Assembly: GCA_005777405.1 (NCBI GenBank)
Contig: SXMH01000050.1
Span: forward strand, 1 to 49,814
Direction of reading: 5' to 3'
Source of the DNA: Actinomycetota bacterium
GTDB taxonomy: Bacteria; Actinomycetota; Actinomycetes; Actinomycetales; Microbacteriaceae
DNA: 49,814 nucleotides
Every line of letters starts with the position of its first letter. The first letter of the stretch is position 1. Made by a program: the position numbers and the translations under genes. Below are positions 9,668 to 17,394 of the stretch, piece after piece. Below the pieces are notes generated by a model that was not told the origin of the DNA, did no database searches, and worked only from the letters and a program-made list of their open reading frames with translations.

Positions 9668-11552
9668 GCACGCTCGTTCCGCCGAGCAAGACGACATTCG
9701 TGGCGCCGAGTCGCTCGATGTCGTAGAGCACTTGGCGTGGCACGCAGTTTGTCGGAACCAGGTACAGCGGGTCGTCACCGATTCCCGCCAACACGCTCCC
9801 CGCCAGAGCATCCGGATAGTTGAGCCCGGATGCCAGGTAGACCGTGTCAGCGCTTTCGAATCCGTATCCGTTGACATGCTGATTCGTGCGGTAGCGATCT
9901 GAGCCCCAGAGTCGACGCTCAGTCTCCGGTGTGAAGGGGTATCCGACGATGTCATCCCAGAGGTCATTGGTGACGGTTTTGCTGTCTCCTACTACGAGCT
10001 TTGTCTCCGAGCGCAATCTGTCGATCGCCAGGCTCGATGCGGTATCGATCGCGCGGCCGCTGGTGCCGTCGACACGTAATCCGTCGATGAGCAGAAGTGG
10101 TGAGTCGAGACGTGCCGCAAGCGGCGCCACCGACAACGCGTCGTGGAAGTTGCGGCCGCTCGCTATAGAAGTCGTCGACGACGTGCCCGGCCAGGTGTCA
10201 GCCACGATTGCACGCGAAGTCGCATAGCGATCTGCGCCCGACAGTCGCCGCACGGTGACACCTGGCAGAGCACTCCGCACCGCAGAAACAATTCCAGAGG
10301 GCAAGGCCGACGTTCCGCCGATGATCACCACTTCGGTCGGTGCGAGTCGCCTCAGTTCTGCGCGGGTGCTCGCGGGCAAAGTGGCGCCGCTCAAGAGCAG
10401 CGGCGCGTTCTCGACGGCCGCCGCGGGGGCGGCACTCAGAGCATCGGCGTATCCGAGTCCCGAAGCGAGGTACACCGTGGCCGCACCTTCAGGGAAAGCC
10501 TGCCGTGAGATCGCTGCTGCGGTTGCGTATCGTTCCGCACCAGAAATGCGAGTCACAGTAACGTCTGTGCCTGCTGTTGGCACAGAGCGAGTGGGTGCGG
10601 CAAACGACTGCACGCTGTTCTCAGTAGACACCCAGATCTCTGTTGTGCCCGGCCGTGCGGCAATCGCAAACTGTGGTTCGCCAATGGCGATCTCCTCGAC
10701 AGTTCGTTCCGTGAGGGGGTCGATCACGACGACATTGTTGCCGCCGGTCGTGCCGAGAACCAGCGTGCGGTCGAGGGTCGTGATGAGGTTTCGCGCCCCA
10801 TAGTCACTTGACCCCAGCGTTGTTCTCCACTTTCTCGGGGTTGAACCGAGGTCGAGAACCCAGGCGGTGGAGTAGCTGCCGGTGGGGCCGAAGACACGCT
10901 CGTTGCCAGCCGGAAACGCCATGTCGAATCCGGGTTCGGATCCGCTCGCTGAACGAGTGGTTACGCGGTTGTTTGACAGATCGAGGCGGTAGATGTGGAA
11001 GGGCGCGGGGGACGACTCCGCGAGCCACACGAAGTTTGTTCCAGGCTGTCGATTGAGGCCCGTCACTGGCCCCGGCGTCTCAATGGTCGTGTAACTGCTG
11101 AATGCCGGTGCGCCGACGACGCCCACCCAGTAGCTCGCGCTGGTGAAGTAGAGCTTTGTGCCGTCAGTCGAATACATGATGTCGTCGACCCGCGAGCCAA
11201 GATTCACTTCGCGAGTTGCGCCTGTCGACAGGGTGATGACGGTGAGTCCTCGCGCTGCGGCGTGGCCTGTGACGAGCGTGCGTCCATCCGGTGAGATCAC
11301 GATGCTGCCCGGCTGGTACTGCACCTCGAATGTTCTCAGTACGGCACCCGTCGAGGGGTTGATCTCTGAGACGCTGTCGGTGTCCCAGTTCGAGGTGTAG
11401 AGCCGTGATCCGTTCGATGAAAACACCATGTCGTAGGCGCCCCGCACGGCGACAGTGGTCGCAGCCGCCGGCGAACTCCCGATCGCGCTCACGTTGAGCA
11501 AACTCGCCAACACGAAAGCGACGCAAAAAAGGGCGAGAGCGCGAAACGTCAT
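9633..11552 (-). CDS. Secreted beta-propeller protein with three CWB2 wall-binding repeats
   Basis: A 639-residue protein. I start it at MTFRALALFCVAFVLASLL because this gives a clean signal peptide (cleavage near residue 30); the track start is 24 codons upstream. Residues ~32-320 contain YVTN/NHL-like blades (DMVFSSNGSRLYTSNWDTDSVSEINPSTG, SIVISPDGRTLVTG, NNVVVIDPLTERTV), suggesting a propeller for protein or sugar binding. Three CWB2 repeats follow: ~335-430 (RISGAERYATAA, PLLLS), ~435-545 (RLSGADRYATSR, PLLLI) and ~547-639 (RLWGSDRYRTN, DPLYLV). The last holds the conserved Cys pair (TNCVP and terminal SLRSC). The second repeat is degenerate near SETKLVVGDSKT. It should sit in the cell wall bound to a secondary polymer. 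Codon use looks less GC-biased than flanking GT genes. Confidence 0.85.
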   Translation of the reverse strand: MTFRALALFCVAFVLASLLNVSAIGSSPAAATTVAVRGAYDMVFSSNGSRLYTSNWDTDSVSEINPSTGAVLRTFEVQYQPGSIVISPDGRTLVTGHAAARGLTVITLSTGATREVNLGSRVDDIMYSTDGTKLYFTSASYWVGVVGAPAFSSYTTIETPGPVTGLNRQPGTNFVWLAESSPAPFHIYRLDLSNNRVTTRSASGSEPGFDMAFPAGNERVFGPTGSYSTAWVLDLGSTPRKWRTTLGSSDYGARNLITTLDRTLVLGTTGGNNVVVIDPLTERTVEEIAIGEPQFAIAARPGTTEIWVSTENSVQSFAAPTRSVPTAGTDVTVTRISGAERYATAAAISRQAFPEGAATVYLASGLGYADALSAAPAAAVENAPLLLSGATLPASTRAELRRLAPTEVVIIGGTSALPSGIVSAVRSALPGVTVRRLSGADRYATSRAIVADTWPGTSSTTSIASGRNFHDALSVAPLAARLDSPLLLIDGLRVDGTSGRAIDTASSLAIDRLRSETKLVVGDSKTVTNDLWDDIVGYPFTPETERRLWGSDRYRTNQHVNGYGFESADTVYLASGLNYPDALAGSVLAGIGDDPLYLVPTNCVPRQVLYDIERLGATNVVLLGGTSVLSSRVASLRSC

Positions 11553-11672
11553 GACACATACTTTCGATACGCGGGCGAGAGCCACAGTTGATACCGGAGG
11601 TGACAATGCGTCGCCTTCGAGCACACACTAGACGAACCCGAGGCCTTATCGGAACTCGCGCGATGGGGGAGG

Positions 11673-12782
11673 TCAGCGAGCCTCAGGCGCCGCGCGCAGG
11701 CTGAGCAACACTGAGGCTGCCGCGAGCCGCAGCGGGGCATCCCGCCGCAGAGAGTCAAGCAGCCGAGGTGTCAGCAGTGCGCGCGGGTGCGTGAAAGTGC
11801 GGCGCACAGCGAGGAGTGGGCGAAGGGCCTCGACGTCGACGCTCGACGTGAGCACAGCGACAATGCGCGCGTCGATGCGAGAGAGCGAGCGACGATAGTC
11901 GGGCGCGACGGGCGCGGCCCGGTCGAGCAGTTCGCGCGCGGTCGCGAGCGCCTCGTCGGCACCCTCGGTCTCGAGTCGGGCCGCCAGCTGCGGCAAGAGG
12001 TGGATGCGCACGATCTTCGTCACCGCGTGCGTGCGTGCGGCGGCCGACAGTCTGCTGAACCACGGCTCGTCGAGCAGCGCGCGAGGAGCGGCGAGCTCTG
12101 TGGCGAGAGGCTGCACTGTTTGCGTCACGCGCGTCGGCGCGTCGTCGCCGAGCACGTAGGCGGGGCGGCGGCTCGCGAGGCCGATGCGACGCCCGCTGTG
12201 CCACAGCTTGAGCGTGAAGGGCTGGTCGCTGCCGTTGGTTCCGCCCTGGGTGAAGGCGAGCTGTTCGGCGTGCACCGCATCGAGCGAGAAAAGCCCGCGC
12301 AGTGCGGTGCGATACACGAGCCGGTCGCGCACACCGTGCACCGTGCGGCGCGGCCACGGGCGCACGAGAGGGTTGCGCACGAGCCCGCCGCTCGCGTGCC
12401 GCTCGAGCGCGATGACGGCGTCGAGGCGGTCGCGTTCGGCGAGAGCGAGCCACGCCGCAAGGGCTCCGGGCTCGAGAGTGTCGTCGCTGTCGACGAAAGA
12501 CACGAAACGGGCATTCGCGTGGGCAAGTCCCACGGCGCGCGGCCCGGCCGGCGAGCGCTCGCCGTCGAGACACTCGCGCACGGTGGCCACGTCGCCCAAG
12601 CCTGCGGCAGTGAGGGCCGAGCAGAGTGCCGTCGACCGCAGGTTGTGCGCGACAACCGTGATGCGCACGTGCTCAGGGCCCAGCCCGCCAGCAAGCAACG
12701 ACTGTACGGTGCGCGCGATCGGCCTGCGAAGGTCGTGCACGGGCACGATGACCTCGACGTCGACCAGCTCAGGGCGACTCAC
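11673..12782 (-). CDS. Family 2 glycosyltransferase, last gene of minus-strand operon
   Basis: A 369-residue GT. The start is the GTG at 12782, overlapping the stop of the upstream GT4 gene (GTGA); the track's 96-residue N-terminal extension is read from inside that gene and is false. Core motifs are VEVIVPVHDLRRPIARTVQSLL, VSFVDSDDTLEPGAL (DxD site) and FTQGGTNGSDQPFTLKLW. The C-terminal ~130 residues are Arg/Ala/Leu-rich and helical. It shares the operon with a DPM-like GT2, DUF2304 and a GT4 enzyme, so it probably contributes to the same glycan. Donor and acceptor unknown. Confidence 0.84.
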   Translation of the reverse strand: MSRPELVDVEVIVPVHDLRRPIARTVQSLLAGGLGPEHVRITVVAHNLRSTALCSALTAAGLGDVATVRECLDGERSPAGPRAVGLAHANARFVSFVDSDDTLEPGALAAWLALAERDRLDAVIALERHASGGLVRNPLVRPWPRRTVHGVRDRLVYRTALRGLFSLDAVHAEQLAFTQGGTNGSDQPFTLKLWHSGRRIGLASRRPAYVLGDDAPTRVTQTVQPLATELAAPRALLDEPWFSRLSAAARTHAVTKIVRIHLLPQLAARLETEGADEALATARELLDRAAPVAPDYRRSLSRIDARIVAVLTSSVDVEALRPLLAVRRTFTHPRALLTPRLLDSLRRDAPLRLAAASVLLSLRAAPEAR

Positions 12783-13912
12783 GCTGCGACCTCGCGATAG
12801 ACCGCGTCGAGTTGTTCGGCGCTCGCCGCAAGACTGCGCTCGGCCACGACCCAGTTGCGGGCCCGCTCGCGCATTGCGCGGTGGGTTTCGGCCGGAAGGG
12901 CGAGCATCGACCGCAAGGCATCGAGCAGAGCCGGCTCGTCGCGCTCGGGCACGAGCACGCCCGTCTCGCCGTCCACAATCATCTCGGGCGTACCGCCGCT
13001 CGCGTAGGCGATGGCGGGGGTTCCGCACGCTTGCGCTTCGAGCAGCACGAGCCCGGCGGCTTCGCGCCACCGCCCGTCTTGCTGGGTCGGCAACACGAGC
13101 GCGTGCGCCGCGCGCATCGCGGCGCGCACTCCCTCACGAGGCAGACTGCCGAGCACCTCAATGTGCGGATGCTGCGCCGCGGCCGCGCGCAGCTCGCCCT
13201 CGAGCGGCCCCGCGCCGATGACCTGCAGCCGGTGCGGGGTAGTAGCCGCGAGCTCGATCGATGCCCGAAGTAGGTCGGGCAGCCCCTTGCGCACTGCGAG
13301 AGCGCCGACGAAGAGCAGCGCGGGCGGCTCGTCGTGCGACTCAGAGCCGTGCGGCTGCGAGCCCGAGTAGGGGGTGAAGAATTCGGCGTCGATGCCTTGG
13401 TAGTGCACGTCGAGCCGGTCGGCCGGAAAGCCTGCCGCGATGGCGCGGTCGGCGAGCGAACGGCTCACGGCCAGCAGACGGCGCGACTGCGCTATCGCGA
13501 GCTCAATGCCGCCGGCGTGAAACCTCGCGAGGGGAGTGCGCTCTGCCGCCTCAGCCGCGGCAACGTCATAGCCGTGCAGCGTCGTGACGAGCGGAACGCC
13601 CAACTGGCGGGCAGCGGAGGCGGGGCCGTGCATCCACGTGGCGAAGTGTTGGTGAATGAGGTCTGGCTCGGTGGCACGAATGCGGCGGGCGTGTGTTCCG
13701 CCGGCGGCGAGGGCGAGATACTGCCGCACCGACCACGGGCCGAGGCCGCGAGGCACGGCAGTGTCGACCACGATCGGCAACTGCGCATCGGTGACTTCAG
13801 CGGCACGGGCGAGCACGCGAAACTCGTGCCGGTCGGCCAACTGCAGCGCATGCTGCACCACAACGTAGAGCGGTGGAATCGGCAGCAGGCCGGTCGTGAC
13901 CGCGACTCTCAC
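12779..13912 (-). CDS. Family 4 (GT-B) glycosyltransferase
   Basis: A 377-residue GT-B enzyme. The N-terminal acceptor half has DLIHQHFATWMHGPA and VPLVTTLHGYDV; the linker HYQGIDAEFF is the usual GT4 hinge sequence; the C-terminal donor half has ALLFVGALAVRKGLPDLL, LQVIGAGPLEGEL and VLLEAQACGTPAIAYASGGTPEMI, the classical E-x7-E nucleotide-sugar motif. It is most like hexosyltransferases of the amylovoran/colanic acid type (AmsK/WcaL). It overlaps by four bases with both neighbours in the operon, a sign of translational coupling. Confidence 0.9.
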   Translation of the reverse strand: MRVAVTTGLLPIPPLYVVVQHALQLADRHEFRVLARAAEVTDAQLPIVVDTAVPRGLGPWSVRQYLALAAGGTHARRIRATEPDLIHQHFATWMHGPASAARQLGVPLVTTLHGYDVAAAEAAERTPLARFHAGGIELAIAQSRRLLAVSRSLADRAIAAGFPADRLDVHYQGIDAEFFTPYSGSQPHGSESHDEPPALLFVGALAVRKGLPDLLRASIELAATTPHRLQVIGAGPLEGELRAAAAQHPHIEVLGSLPREGVRAAMRAAHALVLPTQQDGRWREAAGLVLLEAQACGTPAIAYASGGTPEMIVDGETGVLVPERDEPALLDALRSMLALPAETHRAMRERARNWVVAERSLAASAEQLDAVYREVAA

Positions 13913-14307
13913 GAGCGGTCGCGGCCCTCAGACCGGCCGGTGGCGGCATCGAGCTGCGCTTCGAGTTCGGCGATGCGGTCGGCAAACCGGGCCTCGGTGA
14001 GGGCGATCTCGCGAGCGAGTTGGGTCGTGGTGCGGGTGAGCTGCACCGAGCGTTTGTACTCGCTCACCACATAGATGAGCGCGGCGACGAGAGCCAAGTA
14101 GAACAGCAGGTCGACGCCGCGACCCACGCCGACGAGGCGCGCGAGTTCTGACAGCAGCCCGGGCCAGATCACCACCACGACGCCAGCGATGAGCGCCACG
14201 AAGACCAGCAGCCGCCGAATGGCCTGGTGCCGCGGACTCGGCGTCGAGCGCACGAGATAGACGGCGATGCCCGCGAGGGCCACGACGAGGATGAGCTGGA
14301 ACCACAT
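13909..14307 (-). CDS. DUF2304 small membrane protein
   Basis: A 132-residue protein with three hydrophobic segments (residues ~3-20, ~33-52, ~67-85) and a C-terminal coiled coil (LAREIALTEARFADRIAELEAQL). This matches DUF2304, a family regularly found beside DPM-like polyprenyl-phosphate glycosyltransferases in Actinobacteria, and here it is directly downstream of one with a 12-base gap. A plausible role is membrane partner or scaffold for that enzyme, by analogy to how soluble DPM-type GTs rely on small membrane subunits; this is inference. It overlaps the GT4 gene downstream by four bases. Confidence 0.8.
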   Translation of the reverse strand: MWFQLILVVALAGIAVYLVRSTPSPRHQAIRRLLVFVALIAGVVVVIWPGLLSELARLVGVGRGVDLLFYLALVAALIYVVSEYKRSVQLTRTTTQLAREIALTEARFADRIAELEAQLDAATGRSEGRDRS

Positions 14308-14319
14308 GGCCGATGCTCC

Positions 14320-15000
14320 CTAGTTGATGACGAGGTCGACGAGAATGTTCACCGAATTGAGCAGCGACTGCCCCTTCGCTTTCGAATACTCGGTGTAGAT
14401 GACATGCACGGGATGCTCCGCCCAGGGCAACCCGCTGCGACCGAGCTGCACCACGATCTCGGTGGCGTGCGCCATGCGGTCTTGCTTGAGGGCGAGCGAC
14501 TGCGCCGCATCGCGGCGCAGCACGCGCAAGCCGTTGTGAGCATCCGTGAGCTTGAGGCCCGTCGAGAGATTCGTGATCGCCACCGCGGTCTTGAGCACGA
14601 CAGTCTTGAGAAAGCCGGGCTGGGTGCGGTCGTCGAGGAAACGGCTGCCGAAGACGATCGCGAGGTTTTCGCCGCGCGCGCGAGCGAGCATGGCCTGGGC
14701 GTCGTCGATGCGGTGCTGGCCGTCGGCATCGAATGTCACGATGTACTCGCACCCCGGTTGGCTGCGCGCAAACTCGATGCCCGTCTGCAGCGCGGCGCCC
14801 TGCCCCAGGTTGTGCGGGTGCCGCACCACGCGCGCGCCAGCGGCCGCTGCCGCTGCGGCAGAGCCATCGCGTGAGCCGTCGTCGACGCAGACGACGTGGG
14901 CGAACTGCTCGAGCAACTCGGTCACGACACCGCCGATGACCTGCTCCTCGTTATAGAGGGGGATGACGATCCAGGCTGTCTCGTCGCGGTCGTCGGCCAT
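14320..15000 (-). CDS. DPM-like family 2 glycosyltransferase (polyprenyl-phosphate sugar synthase type)
   Basis: A 226-residue GT2 of the DPM/DPG-synthase group, which moves a sugar from a nucleotide donor onto polyprenyl phosphate. Motifs in order are WIVIPLYNEEQVI, VVCVDDGSRDGS, NLGQGAALQTGIEFA, IVTFDADGQH (DxD site) and FGSRFLDDR, then DAHNGLRVLRRDAA. It has no membrane segment of its own, consistent with DUF2304 as its partner. The product would feed outer-face GT-C-type enzymes such as DUF2142 proteins. On the minus strand CAGAAT lies exactly six bases before the ATG, so the operon mRNA is probably leaderless. Confidence 0.88.
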   Translation of the reverse strand: MADDRDETAWIVIPLYNEEQVIGGVVTELLEQFAHVVCVDDGSRDGSAAAAAAAGARVVRHPHNLGQGAALQTGIEFARSQPGCEYIVTFDADGQHRIDDAQAMLARARGENLAIVFGSRFLDDRTQPGFLKTVVLKTAVAITNLSTGLKLTDAHNGLRVLRRDAAQSLALKQDRMAHATEIVVQLGRSGLPWAEHPVHVIYTEYSKAKGQSLLNSVNILVDLVIN

Positions 15001-15006
15001 GCGCTC

Positions 15007-15012
15007 ATTCTG
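15007..15012 (-). promoter_or_regulatory. -10-like element (CAGAAT) of the four-gene GT operon
   Basis: Minus strand reads CAGAAT, six bases, then ATG at 15000. The hexamer departs from TAnnnT at its first base, but the spacing equals that of the other leaderless genes here. Confidence 0.45.
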
Positions 15013-15053
15013 TCAGAGGCCGTTCTTCTCGCGTTCCGCTGCCGGTGGGCCGA

Positions 15054-15059
15054 TAGCCT
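15054..15059 (+). promoter_or_regulatory. -10 (TAGCCT) for GT pair at 15-17 kb
   Basis: TAGCCT is nine bases before the ATG at 15069, giving a leaderless or nearly leaderless transcript. Confidence 0.5.
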
Positions 15060-15068
15060 GGGGTCGAC

Positions 15069-16208
15069 ATGCGCATCGTGCTCGCTACTCGCCTCTATGC
15101 TCCCGAGTCTGCCGTGGCTGCGGCGCGACTCGCGGCGATCGTTTCGGGGCTGTTGGAGCGCGGGCACGAGGTCGAGGTGCTGACGAGTCGTGCCCCTCGT
15201 GGCGCAGCCGGCGCGTCTCCCGGCAGTCGGGTGCGGCGGTGGCCCGTGCTGCGCGATACCCAGGGCGCGGTGCGCGGATACGTGCCCTACCTGAGCTTCG
15301 ATGCCCCGCTGCTGCTGCGGCTGCTCGTGGTGCGCCGCCCCGATCTCGTGCTGGTCGAACCGCCTCCGACGACCGGCACCGTCGTGCGCTGGGCGGCGGC
15401 ACTGCGTCGCATTCCCTATGTCTATCTCGCGGCCGACATCGTGAGCGACGCTGCTGAGCAAGCAGGAACGTCGGGCTGGGTGGTGCGCGCCGTGCGCCGT
15501 CTCGAGCGGCTCGCCGTGACGCGTGCATCTCTCGTGCTCACGGTCTCGCGCGACTTCGCCGCGCGGCTGCGGCAGCTCGGCGTGCCCGACGATCAGCTCG
15601 CCATCATCGGCAACGGTGCCGACACACGGGTGTACGACTCGCAGGGTGCGCGAGCGGGAGGCGAGCATCCCTTCGTGCTGTACGCAGGCACGGCGAGCGA
15701 GGTGCACGGGCCCGAAGTGCTCGTCGAGGCGATCGCGCGCGTGCCCGAGTTGCGCGTGGTGTTTCTGGGTGGCGGCACGCGACACGCAGCTCTCGCGGCG
15801 CTCGGCGCACGGCTCGCACCGGGGCGCGTCGAAGTGCTGCCCACCGTGCCCGCGGCTGAGGCCGCTGCTTGGTCGCGGGGTGCTCTCGTGTCGGTCGCGA
15901 CGATCGCGCCCGCGCGCAGCGAGCACGGCTACCCGTTCTTTCCGGCGAAGCTGCACGCTGCGGCCTTGTGCGGCACGCCGATTCTGCACGTGGGTGACGG
16001 GCCGGGTGCCGCCTTCGCGACGGAGGCTCCGCTCGGCACCGCGGTGCCCTACGACGCCGAGGCGGTCGCCGAGGCCCTGCGCGGGATGCTCGCCGCCCCC
16101 GCCTCGCCCACGGCCCGCACACAGTTCTCAGAGTGGGCTCGCGAGCGCGTGTCACTCGACGCCGTGGCGCGCCGCGCGGCGGAGGCCCTCGAGGGGCTCG
16201 CATCGTGA
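15069..16208 (+). CDS. Family 4 (GT-B) glycosyltransferase (WcaI/FucNAc-transferase-like)
   Basis: A 379-residue GT-B enzyme opening MRIVLATRLYAPESAVAAARLAAI, resembling the WcaI/WbuB group of hexosyl- or N-acetylhexosaminyl-transferases. The middle contains YVYLAADIVSDAAEQAG, the hinge IIGNGADTRVY, and the donor half FVLYAGTASEVHGPEVLVEAI and YPFFPAKLHAAALCGTPILHVG. There is no convincing membrane segment. Its stop overlaps the GTG of the next gene (GTGA), so the two are one operon diverging from the DPM-like operon. Confidence 0.86.
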   Translation: MRIVLATRLYAPESAVAAARLAAIVSGLLERGHEVEVLTSRAPRGAAGASPGSRVRRWPVLRDTQGAVRGYVPYLSFDAPLLLRLLVVRRPDLVLVEPPPTTGTVVRWAAALRRIPYVYLAADIVSDAAEQAGTSGWVVRAVRRLERLAVTRASLVLTVSRDFAARLRQLGVPDDQLAIIGNGADTRVYDSQGARAGGEHPFVLYAGTASEVHGPEVLVEAIARVPELRVVFLGGGTRHAALAALGARLAPGRVEVLPTVPAAEAAAWSRGALVSVATIAPARSEHGYPFFPAKLHAAALCGTPILHVGDGPGAAFATEAPLGTAVPYDAEAVAEALRGMLAAPASPTARTQFSEWARERVSLDAVARRAAEALEGLAS

Positions 16209-17392
16209 GCGCGCTCAAGAAGCTCGTGGGCCGCACCCTGCGCCTGCTGCCCGACTCACTCGCCGGGCGCCTGCTGCCAGGGGAGTATCGAGTCAGACCC
16301 GGGCAGGTGCCCCCGCCGAGCCCGGTTCCCGAGACGCCCGTGCGGCTCTACGTGGCGCCAGCGAACTTCGCCGGGCAGGCCTACCGTTGGGCGCGCGCTG
16401 TCGAACAGCACCTGCCCGGTGTGGGCGCGATCAACGTCATGGAAGTCACGGCGACGGGCTTCCGGCACGCCGCCGACGTGGCGGTGCCGCGCGGCGTGCA
16501 TGCAGCATCCCGACGATGGCAACGGGCCGAGCGCGCGGTGGTGCCCCGCTTCACCCACCTCATGGTCGAGGCGGAACGCCGGCCGGTCGGCAATGTGCTC
16601 GTCGAGTCGATCGAGCAGCAGATCGCGTGGGCGCAGCAGCACGGTCTCGCGGTGGCGATGCTGTCGCACGGCAGCGACCTGCGCGACCCCGTTGCGCACC
16701 GCGAGCGCGAGGTCGACTCGCCCTTTCACGGCGTACTCGGCGCGCCGCAGATCGAGCACTATGAGCGGCTCACCCGTCACAACCGCACCCTTCTCGAGCA
16801 ACTGGGCCTGCCCGTCTTCGTCTCGACCCCTGACTTGCTTCTCGACTACGCCACCGCGACGTGGCTGCCGGTGGTCGTGGATGCCGCGCCCTGGTCGGGC
16901 GGCCCTGCACCGCTCGAGCGGGCTCGCCCCGTCGTGGTGCACGCACCGAGCCGCGCGGCCATGAAGGGTACGGCGCTCATCGAACCAACACTGCGCGCGC
17001 TGCACGATGAAGGAGTCATCCAGTACCGCCGACTCGAGGGTGTTCCGCACGCCGAGATGCCCGCTGCCTACCGCGAGGCCGACATCGTGCTCGATCAGTT
17101 TTCGCTCGGCATCTACGGCGTGGCCGTGGTCGAGGCGCTCGCCGCGGGCCGTGTGGTCATCAGCCACGTTGCCGAGCACTCGAGGGCCGTGGTGCGTCAG
17201 CAGACCGGGCTCGAGCTGCCCGTCGTGCAGGCTCGGGCCGCCCAGCTCGAGTCTCTCCTGCGTCGACTCACGGGCGACGCCGCCGCGCGAGAGTCGGCAG
17301 TGGCGACCGCTGCGCTCGGCCCCGCCTTCGCGTCGGCAGTGCATGACGGTCGTCGCTCAGCCGAGGCGCTGCGCCCCTTCTTGCTCGGCTGA
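16205..17392 (+). CDS. GT-B-fold glycosyltransferase-like protein, paralogue A
   Basis: A 395-residue protein starting at GTG 16205 over the previous stop; the track start at 16133 lies inside the upstream gene. It is a clear paralogue of the protein at 22343-23572. Both share APxNxAGQxxxWARA near residue ~50, a LSHGSDLRDP/LFHGSDIRSP motif, LPVFVSTPDL, WLPVVVD, PSRxxxKGTxLI, and a C-terminal donor-like region (DxVxDQ...YGVAxxEAxAAGRVVISHV). The C-terminal part resembles GT4 donor halves while the N-terminal half is less familiar. Sugar unknown. It ends two bases before the convergent CWB2 gene. Confidence 0.75.
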   Translation: MSALKKLVGRTLRLLPDSLAGRLLPGEYRVRPGQVPPPSPVPETPVRLYVAPANFAGQAYRWARAVEQHLPGVGAINVMEVTATGFRHAADVAVPRGVHAASRRWQRAERAVVPRFTHLMVEAERRPVGNVLVESIEQQIAWAQQHGLAVAMLSHGSDLRDPVAHREREVDSPFHGVLGAPQIEHYERLTRHNRTLLEQLGLPVFVSTPDLLLDYATATWLPVVVDAAPWSGGPAPLERARPVVVHAPSRAAMKGTALIEPTLRALHDEGVIQYRRLEGVPHAEMPAAYREADIVLDQFSLGIYGVAVVEALAAGRVVISHVAEHSRAVVRQQTGLELPVVQARAAQLESLLRRLTGDAAARESAVATAALGPAFASAVHDGRRSAEALRPFLLG

Positions 17393-17394
17393 AC

